Below are positions 1-11,241 of a stretch of 42,755 nucleotides of DNA, piece by piece (within the stretch, counting starts at the first letter, position 1; the number at the start of each line of letters is the position of its first letter). Below the pieces are notes generated by a model. The model ran no database searches, was not told the origin of the DNA, and worked only from the letters and a program-made list of their open reading frames with translations. Source of the stretch: Capniomyces stellatus. Its lineage: Eukaryota > Kickxellomycota > Harpellomycetes > Harpellales > Legeriomycetaceae. The translations under genes and the position numbers were made by a program. Location: NCBI GenBank assembly GCA_001661515.1, contig LUVW01000015.1:710968-753722 (forward strand), in the 5' to 3' direction.

Positions 1-19
1 GGGGGGGGGGGGGGGGGGG
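1..19. repeat. Homopolymer G tract at contig start
   Basis: Nineteen consecutive G open the window and ordinary AT-rich sequence follows at once. The other end is a C homopolymer, so both 3' ends of the contig terminate in C. This is either a real G-homopolymer at which assembly stopped or a library/assembly artefact. Other interrupted G runs inside the window make the first option credible. Confidence 0.9.
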
Positions 20-2357
20 ATTTGAGTAAGCTGTACAATTCTTAATCAAGTATGTACAAGAGCAGAGGATATATTTGTTAAAGGAAAGACGAGCACAGCC
101 GGTCACTTGTAAAGCGCTGGTAGCCAAGGTTGATTGTAAAGTGAAATGTTCCAAAAAAAAGGATGTGAAAAAGGAATAGTCAGAGTCGCGACAACATCAT
201 GTAGTCTGAAAGAAGCACTGTTAATAATATGTGCAAATTACGCTTTATGTTTATAGTTACAATAAAACATGGCTTCAGTCGATAAAGTATGAGGTAGAAT
301 GTGTACAGCTAGGCTATCCAACTGGATGGAAATAATAATTAATGGTATTTAAAAAATGTTTAAAATTCCTTTTATTATAAACTGACAGCATTTTTTTTCT
401 TTAAATTGTCGTTGCATAATAAAGTCAAACTAGAGTTGAATTAAAGTGATCATATAATTGGACAGAAAAGAACAGCGTAAAAAAAAAGATACAAATCAAG
501 TTGGGTTGCAATTGCCATTATAATAAATGATCGGCATGCTAGCATATGAGCATAAAGGAATGAATGTAAGATAATAACAGTGTCTAAATCTATATTTCAA
601 GGATGTTGGACAGTCGCAAGCAATTGCGGGTTGGGTAACAAGAAAAAGAAGCAGGATTGAAAGGTGCTACAAAAAGCAAGAGACGTTAAAAGTTAGGAGA
701 GAGAAAAAAGCCGGTTCCAAGAGATTCAGGCATGGAGCAGGAATATTGAAGTAAAAACAAGAGTTTTGATAAAGCTGGCTGAACAAGTGGAAAAGTTGAA
801 AGGCAAGGTAGCGGAATTGGATTAAACGAGTTATTGTGTGTAAAAGAAAAAAATATATACATTGGATAATAATGTACAAACAAAAATGTGACAAAGGATA
901 TTTAAAATGATGAAAAAAAAAAATGGAAGAGAAGTAATGAAGCATTGAAACAAGCAATGACAATGTTGTAAAATAAACTGCTAAAATTGGCTCGAGTTTA
1001 ATGGCTTAAACAAGTAGCACGAAATCCATAGAATTAGTATCAATTAAACAGCGGGATTTATTAATTGTGAATTCAATGATATCCGATTATTAGCATATAG
1101 AATGTTTGCAAATAAAAGTGGTTTTGAATTATTTAGGGATTTATAAATTATAAGTTTTTTTTGCCATCAATTCAGGAAAAATAAATACTCGATTGAAATA
1201 AAGTAAGAAAATAAGAACCATTGGAGATTCTCACATAGGATTTATGAAATCTACTGGGAACATAAAACGAAAGGTTGAACCTGAATAACAAAGTGTGTAA
1301 AAATATAGCCCATTTAATTTACCAACTCGAGTAAACGGAAAACTAGAAAGAAGGTAAAAAACAAAAAAGCAAAACTAAATAGCAATTAAAACCCGTAAAA
1401 GAAAGAGGCTGACCTATATTAAGCAGCAGCTCACTTGAATTAGATACATCTTGAAGTTGAAAAAAAAACCCCCATTCCAAGTATTGAAATAGAGAATTAT
1501 AACAGGGTAGTGTAGCTATAAATATCACAAAACACTAAAACTCTTGATGAACTTAGATTCGGTGCTTTGAAAAAAATTAAAGAAAAGATAGAGATAGCAC
1601 AAGTTGTGGAAGACCAATAGAGGCGAATATCAGCGTTGAACGTGGCCGAAAAGTATTTGGAAAACAGGTCAACATAGAAGTAGAAAAACGAAGAAAGGGA
1701 TTCCGTGTTATATAAGAAGCCAGCCCATTTACTTTTGCTTTTTTTTGGTAAAAAAGTTGGATAAATCCGTATCGTTGTTAAGGTATTGAGCAGCAATACT
1801 CTGTCAATCAAGGTAAAAACAGAGAAGAATTGAACATTCATTACCAACACGAGTAAAAGTAAGAGTAAGAGTAAGAATCGAGAGGAGAATAGCTAGATTA
1901 AGCCAGTTAAGGAAAAAAGAAGATAAAACAAAGAAACAAAAACCTTGGCAATTGGGAAATTTTAGATATTCTTAAAAGAACATAAAAGAAGCCGACAGTC
2001 AAAGATATGCAGACACGAGGCGAAACCCCCTAAAAGCGACAACGAATAGAAAATCAACCTGTTTTCAAGTTAAAGGGGAATTTTCCAGACGAAAAAGTTG
2101 AATAGTATATTATTTATATAAAAGAGAGTATCAGGACGATTTATTTCGATAGTAAAAAAAATCGACGTGTTCGTATTCCAGAGAGAAAAGGCAAAGGAAG
2201 GAGTCCAAGTTTAAACTTTAAAGGGGGAGGTTTTTTTTTTCTTTTAAAGTGTGATAAGCGATCTGATATAGTTAAAAGGACGAAACCAACATCGCGACAA
2301 GAGGCGTGAATAAGAGAAACAAGAAGTGAAAACAAAAGAGAGAGAGAGAGAGAGAGG
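20..2357. other. Purine-rich region without a supportable gene
   Basis: AT-rich DNA whose + strand is visibly enriched in A and G, with many A runs. The only open frames are short ones on the minus strand (longest about 117 codons, 1497-1850), and they read as Phe/Ser/Leu-rich translations of a purine-rich complement with no recognisable domain. It lies directly upstream of the CLASP gene and probably holds its promoter and leader. I see no RNA gene or mobile element. Confidence 0.6.
2337..2356 (+). repeat. (AG)10 microsatellite abutting a start codon
   Basis: Ten AG dinucleotides run to one base before the ATG at 2358 proposed for the CLASP gene. The tract would lie in the 5' leader or core promoter and may vary in length between strains. 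Confidence 0.9.
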
Positions 2358-5300
2358 ATGAATTCAGAAACAAAGATAATAGAGGAACTATCACGTTCAT
2401 TAAACCAAGGAGGAGGTATGTTGAGTGTTAATACTAATATTAATAGGATGATGTATACGCTAGAGGAGAAAAAAGAGGGGAAGAGGGGGGGAGGGGGGGA
2501 CAGAAATGGTGAAATGGGATGTGAATTAAGAAAATGATGAAAAATGTATTAAATAGGGATTGATAAAAAGATTAGAGATATGGATGAGATGTTGATGATA
2601 GTAGAAATGCCAGAAAAAAATGTAAGACGAGTAAATATTTAGAAAAATTGAGTAGATGAATATATGTTTCAGTTGGAGTACAGAAAAGAGGAGAAAGAGT
2701 AAAGTTAAATGCGGCTGGTGTGGCTATAGATTTTTCCAAGGGCGCTGGAGAGCATGGTGTTGGCAGTAGGAAAGGAGCTAAACTCGCCACAGTACCGGGT
2801 TTGCTTGAAGGCGATGGAGATAGCGGAGCACGTATTGGGCCGAGTACAGAGAGTAGGATCGACACGTTTATATAAGCTGGTGTTGAGTTACTTTGTAAGT
2901 TCACTGCTAGATAGACTAGGAGATGGGAAGATGGAGGTGCGGTGCCAGTCAATTTACGTTTTGGGGTTGGTATGGCAGATATGTGAACATAAAAGCAAGC
3001 AACAGGCAATTGAGCAAATTTCAGGTGAAGGGGCGATGGATGAAGGTAGAAGGGAAGGCAGCCAGAGTAGAGTGGGGTCAGTATTGGGATTCGGATTAGG
3101 ATTAGGATTGAGGCAGGGGATACAGGAGCGAGGAAGGAAAGCTGGGGGAGTGGCTGGGAGGGAGAAAATGATGAACCGGGAATTCCACAAGGAGGTGTGC
3201 AGGAATGGGTTTGAGCACAAGACGTGGAGAGTAAGAGAAATGGTGGCACAGTGGGTGCACCAGGTAAGTTTGGACTATAGAGACTTTAAACCGAACGAGT
3301 ACTTTGCGGTGATGATAAGCCAGCTAGTAGATAGCAACGATGCAGTTCGGATATCGAGTAGATCAGTGCTGAATAGTTTGTACAGGCAAGTGATGATGTT
3401 GATAAGAGTAGTGTACACAACAAAGCAGATTGTGTAGATACTGTGTACAAAATATTGTAATATGCACAAGAGATGTGTAATATGTACAAGAAAAGTGTAA
3501 ACAATGTGTAAAACTGATGATAAAATGGAAAACTTAGAGAGAATCCGGTATATCAACAGATGATAATTGACGAGCTGTCACAGAAAAAAGGACTGCGGCC
3601 AGAGGTGATAGCGGAAATAACGGAGACAAGAAGCGAGGCAGAGATGGGGGGAGGGAGATCAAGAGAAACGTTTAGTAGGGAAGGGTCGCCTTATAGAGAG
3701 GGATTGAGTAAGAGATTGGGGGCAACATCAAGAATGTCGACATCATCACGATTAGAAATAAGAAGCAATAAATTTAATAGTAATATGGCGGCACCAAACG
3801 ATTCACCACATAAATTCCCAGTGCCAAGGTCGGGGTCGATTATGGGATTTTATAGGACAGAAAGCAGTGGGAAACCCAACAACAACAGCATTAATAACAT
3901 GAGCAGCAATAACAATAACAATAACAATAGTAGTAGTAGTAGTTATGGGGTTGAGGGATATGAAACCAGAGTTTTGGCACCAGTAACGTTCACAGGATCA
4001 CCAATATATGCAAGCAAGATCAAAATCAGCAGTATGAGTAGCATGAACATTAATAGTGATAGTAATAGTAATAGTAATAGTAATAGTAATAATAGTTTGT
4101 GGAGGGCAGAGAGAGTAGAGGCAAAGATAGAACAGCGACCAATAAGAAGCAAACTGTCAACAATGATGGTAAACAGAAGTACAGGGCCAAATGGCAACAG
4201 TAGTAGCCACAGTACAAGTGGGGGAAATACGAATACGAATACGAATGAAAGAAACTCGACGGTTTACACAATTGAGCAGAGGCAAAGAGTGCCGGCAGGA
4301 ATTGAGGGGTTGAATGTGGACTCGGGGAGGGGAATTGAACGGGAATTTAGCCAGTGGGAAAAGTATTTTGAGGGAAAAGAAAACGAAGAAAACTGGCCAA
4401 ACAGAGAGCGGGCAATAAACCACTTCAGGCGGATTCTGTGGGGAAATGGACCTATGGAGTATTCGGCAGAGATGGTAAAGGAGCTGAAGAGGAACAGTGC
4501 AGGACTTCTGAAGGCACTGAATAGCTTGCGAACGTCACTGTCGTCAACTACAATTATGATGTTTGAGGAGATTTTGGTTCGGCTCAACTCAAAGGCAGGA
4601 CTGATGTTTGAGTTTGTGTTTGACAATCTGATAAAATTGTGTTCAACAACAAAGAAGCTGATATCGCAGGCAGCAACAAAGGCGCTTTGTGTAGCGGTGG
4701 TGACAACCCCACTAAGCGAAAACACCATGAAGAAGCTGTATACAAACCTGGATAGCAAAAACAGCAGCTTGAGGCAGTCCAGCATAACAATCACAGCATC
4801 AGTTATTGGAAGCATGGAGGCCAACCATAGCTACACAGTGAACGAGAAATCCAGTAAGGTGATTGGCCAGGTGCTAGCCAAGGGAAACGAAGACCAACTG
4901 CCTGCAATTAGAACAGAAGCCAAAGCACTGTTTGTAAAGCTATGCAGTATAGACAGCCGACTCGCAAGTCTAGTAATCAGTTTCTCTGACCCCAAAAGCA
5001 CCAAAACACTACTGAAAGTCCAGCAAGAAACTCTGATGACTCCAAACAGCCAAACCAGTTCAAACAGGTAAATAATAACGAAAATAATAATAATAATAAT
5101 AACAATAACAATAATAATAATAATAACAATAATAATAACAATAATAATGATAATAATAGTCACGTGTACAGCAAAATAAAGAGATTATCTTCATCTTCAT
5201 CAACAAAAACGGTAACTTCGCCTAAAAACGGAACCAAATCTAATGTGGATGACGGGATTGGGTCGCCTACTGATCAATTCTGGCAAACCAAACTTGCAGG

Positions 5301-6759
5301 ATCGTCAAAAATGATGGGACATGAGGCTAAACTAAATGGAAACTTTACGCCTACTTACCAAGACAAAGGCAGCCACTTTGGCAACATATCACAGCTGCAC
5401 TCGGGCCAGACAGCAAACAATTACGACTCTTTGTTTGACATTGACAACAAAAACGTTCTTTTTGAGCCGTTTTCAGGAACACAGGAAACAATTGACGTGT
5501 CCAAAGAAATGATTGACTTGGAGATAGCAAACCGAATGGACCAGCGTCTGAGTGGCGAGTACCAACAATACCGTCACAGGTACAACAATTCAGACCTTAG
5601 CCAGTTTGACTTTGAGAATCTGAGCGTTGCCGAGTCAAATGAGATTTCGGTAGTCCCTGAAACACTTGAGCGGTACAGCCTTGTGGTTATGATTCTTGAC
5701 GAGATAATAGCATGTTTTTCCAACACGCAGCCTGATTGGATCCGAAGACAAGAGTCGATTTCTACAGCCAACTTTAGGACTTTGAGCAGGTTTATCAAGG
5801 ACATAAACAGCGACAAGATGTTTAACAAGTCAAACGAGCCTGACTACTCGAACAGTAACAGTAATAGAAAATACAGCCATGAAAACAGATCTGATCACGC
5901 GAGTATAAACAATGAAAATGGAGAAAGTGAAGAAAAAAGATTGGTTGAAAGGTTCCTTGAAGCCCTAGTAAGAACTCTGAGGTATTCAAGTATTGAGGAG
6001 ATTGGCGAAACGGCCCAGGCCAGCAGTCTTGATATGATAAGAATCCTGTTTAGAAGAAAAAGTTTTTCCATCAAAAGCTACGTCGAGATAAGCGAGTGTG
6101 TCTGGGAACTACTACGGTACAGATCGTTTGACAACAAGCTGGTTAGCGGGATAGCCGACTCTGCCCTTGACCAGTGTATAGTCAGTGTTGATGAGTCCAT
6201 TGTTGTCAACGTCTTTATCGACATTTTCAAACGCTGCCCGCTGCCAGTAGCAATCGACTCAACCCCAAGTCCAGACCCGAGCAATCCTGATGCCCGCTCC
6301 CAGAAACCTGTCGAGTTGGCCTCCCAGATCCACACCAGCGATACTAGCGATCCTCTCAAGGTTCTCAAGTCAAGCCGCGTCTTGGGCCATATGATAGACA
6401 AGTTTTCGCTCTTTGCCAAAAACATCCAAGACTTTCTGGTTCTCTCCCGAAGCATTCCCCTATTTATGCCATACCTCGTCAAGGCTGTTGTTCATCCCCG
6501 AATCATTGTCAGAAAGGCTGCTGTTTTTTCCATTTTGGCTCTGAAGGATAAGCTCCAGATATCTGATCATTGCTTCCAATCCTGTCTAGACGATCAGAAC
6601 ACCGATCTCCCTCATCAGAACACTGACTCCTGCCATAGCGACTCCCACTCTGATCACCACCACCAGATGACTGCTGTTCAGTCCAGCTTTATTTCTCACC
6701 TGAAGCCGCTTAGCCTATCCCACAGAAAAGTCATTTTGCTCATGGATAGTCCCGAGTAG
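2358..6759 (+). CDS. STU1: CLASP/Stu1-family microtubule plus-end protein, four exons, one frame break
   Basis: Proposed exons are 2358-2415, 2673-3389, 3560-5067 and 5172-6759. Introns have GT-AG ends (GTATGT, GTGATG and GTAAAT donors; TTTCAG, CAACAG and TACAG acceptors). One surplus base near 2739-2741 must be skipped; the exons then sum to exactly 1290 codons including the stop (1289 aa). Residues about 20-275 form a first TOG-like array of helical HEAT repeats, with the motifs LLDRLGDGKMEVR and FEHKTWRVRE. A low-complexity Asn/Ser/Thr linker follows. Residues about 537-745 match the CLASP_N TOG domain (NWPNRERAI, SLRTSLS, LCSTTKKLISQA). Residues about 925-1220 look like a C-terminal TOG/Clip-interacting region. 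Family members rescue or stabilise microtubules at spindle midzones and kinetochores. The start follows an AG repeat and gives a helical N-terminus. Family is confident; the first 60 codons and the third intron are less certain. Confidence 0.85.
2416..2672 (+). other. Intron 1 of the CLASP gene, with G runs
   Basis: Donor GTATGT follows codon 19 (phase 1) and the acceptor is TTTCAG. The intron contains runs of 4, 7 and 7 G at 2477-2480, 2485-2491 and 2493-2499, a possible quadruplex-forming stretch on the coding strand. The boundaries are inferred from frame and consensus only. Confidence 0.65.
2739..2741 (+). other. Single-base frame break in CLASP exon 2
   Basis: Before this point the open frame reads ...LNAAGVAIDFSK; after it the open frame reads ALESMVLAVGKEL.... 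Both halves look like TOG helices, and they join in one frame if one G of the GGG is ignored. No intron of usual size can bridge the change. The cause may be a sequencing indel, a mutation or +1 recoding. Confidence 0.65.
3390..3559 (+). other. Intron 2 of the CLASP gene
   Basis: This is a phase-0 intron between ...NSLYRQ and MIIDELSQ..., with donor GTGATG and acceptor CAACAG. It has several in-frame stops and repeated GTGTA/TGTACA-like words, but no coding content. A GC donor a few bases upstream (GCAAGT) was rejected because it would create an immediate stop. Confidence 0.7.
3880..4250 (+). repeat. Asn/Ser codon repeats in CLASP exon 3
   Basis: There are tracts of AAC/AAT and AGT codons (about 3886-3945), an alternating AGT-AAT run (about 4054-4095) and an ACG-AAT run (about 4226-4245). 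They encode poly-Asn, Asn-Ser and Asn-Thr stretches in the disordered linker between the two TOG arrays and are prone to length change. Confidence 0.85.
5068..5171 (+). other. Intron 3 of the CLASP gene, made of an AAT/AAC tract
   Basis: This 104-nt segment has a GTAAAT donor and a TACAG acceptor, and its removal joins exons 3 and 4 in frame through a Ser codon. It is nearly all AAT/AAC triplets and is fully open in the frame of exon 4, reading as Asn with a few Glu/Asp/Ser/His. It could therefore be coding DNA with a separate frame break instead of an intron. Confidence 0.6.
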
Positions 6760-7566
6760 CTCCCAGGGCTTGCTTTCTTCTTTTCATGTCCTCATTGCTA
6801 TTTTTTTGTTTTATTTTACCGTGTCTTATTCTACTTTATCTTGTTTTTTTAAAATTTTTATTGGCTCGCTTGTTAACTTCCTAACGAGGCTATTGTGTTT
6901 TAATTTCTCTCTATCAGTTAGTTATTTTTTATTTCCTCATTTCTTATAACCTCCTCTTAGCATTATTAATACTTTTTTTTTATTTTTGTTCATTTGTTTG
7001 TGTTTACCATGTAAAAAGAAAATCAAGCAACTTGATTAGGCAATTTAAAGAAATAATAAGTACCAGTTTTGGTTGGGCTTACTAATTTTATTTTTTGATT
7101 TGGTTCTCACATAAGTCAATGACAATGTACTTAAAAATCTTCCAATAAAAACATTCGGTTTTTGTTGGTTTAAATTTCGTACATTAACACGGATCAAATC
7201 TCAAAACCCTAAATCTCATCAAAAGAAAAAGAAAAAAAATGTTAGTTTAGAAAAGTCTATAATTTTTAAAGCTCTAAACCTTTAAATTGAAAAAAAAAAA
7301 AAATTGAATGTTAGTTTTAATATTTTTTTTTCTTTTCTTCAAAAAAAAACCACCCTTTTCTGCAATAATAATACCAATAATTATATATCCTGGTTGCTAT
7401 TTCTTCACATACATAACCTCACCTAAGAAGAAAAGAAGAAGAGAAGGAAACAAAGAAAAGTAGAAAGCAAGTGTATATACGTATACTGGTACATTGGTAT
7501 TGTTTAGAAAATAACAAGTGGTAAGAAATAAAGAAAGAAATAAGCGCGACGTGTTCGATGAATTAA
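6760..7566. other. Intergenic: CLASP 3' region and ankyrin gene promoter
   Basis: The first part, to about 7000, is T/C-rich and is a likely 3' UTR and termination zone for the CLASP gene. The rest is A-rich with several runs of 8-12 A or T. I see no open frame of note and no RNA gene. Confidence 0.6.
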
Positions 7567-8610
7567 ATGAGCAAGCCAAATGGATTCAAGAGGTTAGGCT
7601 TTGATATCCAAGCCAGGGTATTTGTACAGGCGCAAAACCGGCAGTTGGGAATGGTATCTAGGGATTTCTATGTGGTATCAAGGTCGGTGGTGGTGCAGGC
7701 AGAGTATTTGATAAAGAGGTATGGGTTGAAGGGGATATCGTACTGTTACAAATTTTTGAGTGAGTATCCGAGACTAGCAAGAAAAAAAGACTTGATTGTG
7801 CAGTTACTGCGGATGGGCGCGTACCCAGACTATTACGACGATTCGTTGTTGCGATTGGTTTGCGATAATGGGTGGGTGGATGTGTTGAAGATGTTGATGA
7901 ATGCGCATGAGCTGGTGCGAGTGGTTGAAAAATGTTTTGTGGAGGTTCCAAGAAAGGGCTTGGTTGGGTGTGAGAGAGCTGGTGGAGAAGCGGGAGAAGC
8001 GGGGGAGTGTAGATGTGTAAAGTTGGTAAAGTACACGGTGTTGCCGCTGATTAGGTTTCCGTACGTTGGGGTGAGTTTGCGGAAGTTTGCAAAGTTGGGG
8101 TATGTCGGGATGGTGAAGCAAATGTTGAAAATAAACGAAGTGGATGTGGATATGACAAAGGAGTATGGAATTCCAGAGAGCCTTGCGGTAAACGGGGACA
8201 CGAGGGTTAGGATCCATCGGTATGACATTGACCAATCAGACTTTGAATACATAATTGAAAAGTTCTGTGAGTGTGGTGATTTAGACGCTGTAAAGATGAT
8301 TCTGAAGCACAAGAGCAAAAGTTTTTGTTCAGGATATCATGGAAACGGGCTAGGAAAGTCAATTAAAATCGCGTTTCAACGTGAAAATGTCGGTCTTGTT
8401 GACCTCCTAATTTCTCACAGGGCCAGCATCGATTTGTATCTCAATGATATCATAAAAGACGCTACAAAAAATAACAACCTTAGCATTGCCATGTATGTTT
8501 TGAAAATCAGGAATGGTGAACTTAGGAGAAACGTGCTGTTTTCTGACTTTTTGAAGTTATCTCCAATCACTACCAGTAACTTTCAAGTTCAATTAGCATC
8601 AAGTTTGTAA
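7567..8610 (+). CDS. Ankyrin-repeat protein with F-box-like N-terminus
   Basis: A single-exon frame of 347 codons, starting at ATG and ending with TAA. The first 60 residues (LGFDIQARVF, LGMVSRDFYVVS, AEYLIKRYG) resemble the F-box-like head of ankyrin protein families that are expanded in some early-diverging fungi. Degenerate ankyrin helices follow: around residues 75-120 (LLRMGAYPDYYDDSLLRLVCDNG, given here only as landmark residues LL, GA, DNG), 165-195, 225-250 and 265-310 (LVDLLISHRASID). Such proteins are usually adaptors, possibly substrate receptors for SCF ubiquitin ligases, but the partner here is unknown. Codon use matches the neighbours, with G-rich codons early. Ankyrin assignment rests on repeat spacing and the GA/LL landmarks. 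Exact repeat limits are uncertain. Confidence 0.75.
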   Translation: MSKPNGFKRLGFDIQARVFVQAQNRQLGMVSRDFYVVSRSVVVQAEYLIKRYGLKGISYCYKFLSEYPRLARKKDLIVQLLRMGAYPDYYDDSLLRLVCDNGWVDVLKMLMNAHELVRVVEKCFVEVPRKGLVGCERAGGEAGEAGECRCVKLVKYTVLPLIRFPYVGVSLRKFAKLGYVGMVKQMLKINEVDVDMTKEYGIPESLAVNGDTRVRIHRYDIDQSDFEYIIEKFCECGDLDAVKMILKHKSKSFCSGYHGNGLGKSIKIAFQRENVGLVDLLISHRASIDLYLNDIIKDATKNNNLSIAMYVLKIRNGELRRNVLFSDFLKLSPITTSNFQVQLASSL

Positions 8611-9381
8611 ATAGCAAATAAAAAAAAAACAAGTCTATTGATGTTGATTTTGTAAAGAAACAGGTGTTTATGGGTGCACTGCAGGCACAATTAGCAACCG
8701 AGTAAAATATGTTACCATGTTCGTACTTGCACACCATATATCATCCCTCCCCCGTCTTATTCATTCTGGAATGTACATACAAGAGACGTGTGGCCACAAC
8801 CGGTGCACGTATGTACTTGTTTACAGGAAAAACCGTACTATACGTTCTCAATCAGCCAGGTTGGGTTTGACTTTTTCCTAGTATGCTCATAATGTGTGTT
8901 CAGGATGTATATAATTGCCACTGCTATGTTGCGAGTAAGCCGAGACAGAAACAATATGATGTGGTATATGGGCAAGTGTGACACTTGTCTTCATATTGGT
9001 GCTGGTACTGTAGAATAAGAAAAGGATTGGGAAAAGGATTGGGAAAAGGATTGGGAAAAGGATGGAGGAAAAGATGAGGGTGTTGTATTGAGAAATCAGC
9101 TGATGCAACGCAACCTGCACGTACCAGGCGATTTGTGTGTATATAGTGGCCAAAAATATCGATTTGATATGTTTTTTTCTTCTAATTATTTAATATGTTT
9201 ATGTTTATAATATAATGTGTCCGTACTAATACCAATGTTGCTGTTACCGTTATCAAGTATGTTTTTTTCTTTGTTAGCAATGAGTTTTATGAAACAATGG
9301 CTAATAAAACACTATCAAGCAAAAAAAAAAAATGCAAAAAAAATAATAAAAGAGGATGGGTGGTAGTGATGATGGATAAAA
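8611..9381. other. Intergenic between convergent ankyrin and acyl-CoA synthetase genes
   Basis: It holds a likely AATAAA signal just after the ankyrin stop (about 8619), a short tandem repeat at 9018-9065 and AT-rich DNA. I looked on the minus strand for the missing C-terminal part of the acyl-CoA synthetase and found nothing resembling it. Confidence 0.6.
9018..9065 (+). repeat. 12-bp tandem repeat, about four copies
   Basis: The unit GGATTGGGAAAA is repeated with almost no change, the last copy diverging. It is a minisatellite in the 3' region between convergent genes. Confidence 0.85.
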
Positions 9382-11241
9382 TCACAAACACCATCGATGA
9401 TGGGTGGGGCCAGGGACAGGTCCAGCACCCAAATTTGTGTTTATTTTGGGTTTTGTGTCATCAGGTTCACCAGATTCTACGATGCTTTTGTCTATGGGGG
9501 TTTCAACGGGAGGATTGGTTGGTCTGGGAGCATTGGTCGGACCTCTAGGCTTATTGGTGTTGGATGTCAGGATATTCTTTGCCCATGGCATAAAGATAAG
9601 TGGATCAGGGACAATCACTTCAACCATACAGTTTTTGGTAGAGTACCCATATACAAATGACTGCGCTACTAGTGGATGCTTTGAAAGTATATTTTCTAGC
9701 TTTTCAGGCGCAACGTATTCGCCTTGTGACAACTTGAAGATGTTCTTCTTTCTGTCAATGATCTTGATGGATCCGTCTGGGTTTATTTCTGAAATGTCAC
9801 CTGTGGCCAACCAGCCATCACCAATTAGTGCTTCCTTGGTCTTCTCCTCATCTTTGAGATATCCTCCAAACACAGAGTCTCCACGAATCAAAAGCTCTCC
9901 TCTTGGGTTTGGCTTATCAGTGACAAGATAGTTCATTTCAGGAACATCTCTGAGCCTGGCCTCTGTTCCTAACGTCGGTGTCCCGATATCGCCTGAAGAG
10001 ATATTATCGTGGCGTTGGCCAGTGGCTACAGCAGCAGTTTCGGTCATTCCAAATCCTTCAGTTACGTTAACAATCAACGCCACTTTCAAAAAGTCCATAA
10101 CCTGTGGTTCTAAAGGTGCACTGCCAGAGTTCACCTCCCTGAGTCTTTTACTTAAAATTGCACGGGTTTTGTTAAAAATCAGTCTATCCCAGATAGCGTG
10201 GGTCAGACCTTTGCCGCTGCGATAGTTTTCAAGTTTATCCGCTACAGCTTTTCTGCACATCATACCCTTGAAACCTGGTGCGTTGATTGTTGCCGCTGAC
10301 ATGACGTCATAGAATCTATTCAACAACCTAGGAACACCGGCAAACATTGTTGGCTGCAGGGCTTGGCAGCCCTCTACTATTTTGGTGATATCTCCACAAA
10401 AATATCCAACGGTTCCGCCAACCATTGTAATCAAAAGCTCACACATACGTCCATAGCAGTGAGCAAGTGGCAGATATGATATGTAAACCTGGTCAATTCC
10501 AGGCACAATCCTATCAGAAGCCGCAGACCTTGTGCCTGAAGCATAGCTTTTGTGCGTTGAAATAGCTCCCTTGGGGTTTCCGGTGGTTCCGCTGGTATAG
10601 CACAATGTGTACACGTCTTTCTTTTTGGGCGGGTGATGTGGGATGCTGTTGTTTCTTCCCAGCTGCTCCGCCATTTCATAGTCATATAGACCAATAGACT
10701 TTGCTTGTGCCCATTGTTTTAAAATGTCAACAGCACTGGGGTTAAGCGGGGACAGAACGCCTACTACTCCACTTGATGGGCGCGCTGAGTAGCTGCTAAA
10801 GTTGTCCATGGAAATAATTGCTTTCAAGTTGGGTATTTGGTCAGAAATCTCCAACAGTCTAGACACTTTGTCCAAAGAGCATATCACAACAGTGCATTCA
10901 GAATGGTTGATGTTGTACTCTACAGAAGATTTCCCCAAAGTATCATACAAAGCAACAGAGTACAACGACTGCGCAACCAAGGCACGCTCAGCGATTGCCC
11001 ATTCAGGTCTGTTGATTGCATAAATGGCAACTGGGAAGTTTCTGTTTGCAATACTTTGCTGTTCCGCATCGTTACTAGAGTCAGAGTGAATCTGTCTTAC
11101 TTTGATAACACCACTGGCCAAGTTCTCTGCTTGTTTTGCAATTTCCGAGTACGTTTGGAACACATAAGGCAGAAACTTTTTTGTTCTTTGTGTCATATTG
11201 GCGATGACCTATATGCTCATTGTTTTGGTATTTCGAAACGG
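9382..11241 (-). CDS. Long-chain acyl-CoA synthetase (AMP-forming), 5' exon unseen, frame break, short C-terminus
   Basis: The protein belongs to the AMP-binding fatty-acid CoA ligases (Faa/LACS), which activate long fatty acids with ATP and CoA for lipid synthesis or beta-oxidation. It shows the P-loop-like YTSGTTGNPKGA, the GFGMTE motif, DGWLATGDIS (acyl-CoA synthetase signature) and IDRKKNIFKLSQGEYV. The frame from ATG 11196 gives 604 residues, but homology to the family extends upstream in another frame as KYQNNEHIGHRQYDTKNKK back to a TTTGTAG acceptor at 11242. One A too many in the A6 run (11177-11182) separates the two frames. No first exon was identified. After FMPWAKNIL, family members continue about 70 residues to a conserved FE...LLTPT...KR tail; here a Pro/Thr/Asn-rich tail ends the frame instead. 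It may be a decayed or divergent paralogue, or affected by sequencing errors. Confidence 0.9.
11177..11182 (-). other. Homopolymer frame break in the acyl-CoA synthetase gene
   Basis: Six A on the coding strand. The upstream family-like frame (GHRQYDTKNKK) and the downstream frame (FLPYVFQTYSE) join perfectly if the run has five A. A homopolymer is a classic site of sequencing or replication slippage. Confidence 0.7.

Noticed and set aside
1..19. Two-colour sequencer poly-G artefact
   Set aside because: Dark-cycle poly-G appears at read 3' ends and would give G at the right end and C at the left; the window shows the opposite orientation.
1497..1850. 117-codon minus-strand frame
   Set aside because: Phe/Ser/Leu-rich translation of purine-rich DNA with no recognisable motif; neighbouring minus-strand frames look the same.
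2699..2729. 31-nt intron in place of the CLASP frame break
   Set aside because: It restores frame with GTAAAG...TATAG, but it is far shorter than every other intron here and removes a helix that fits the TOG domain. Kept as an alternative.
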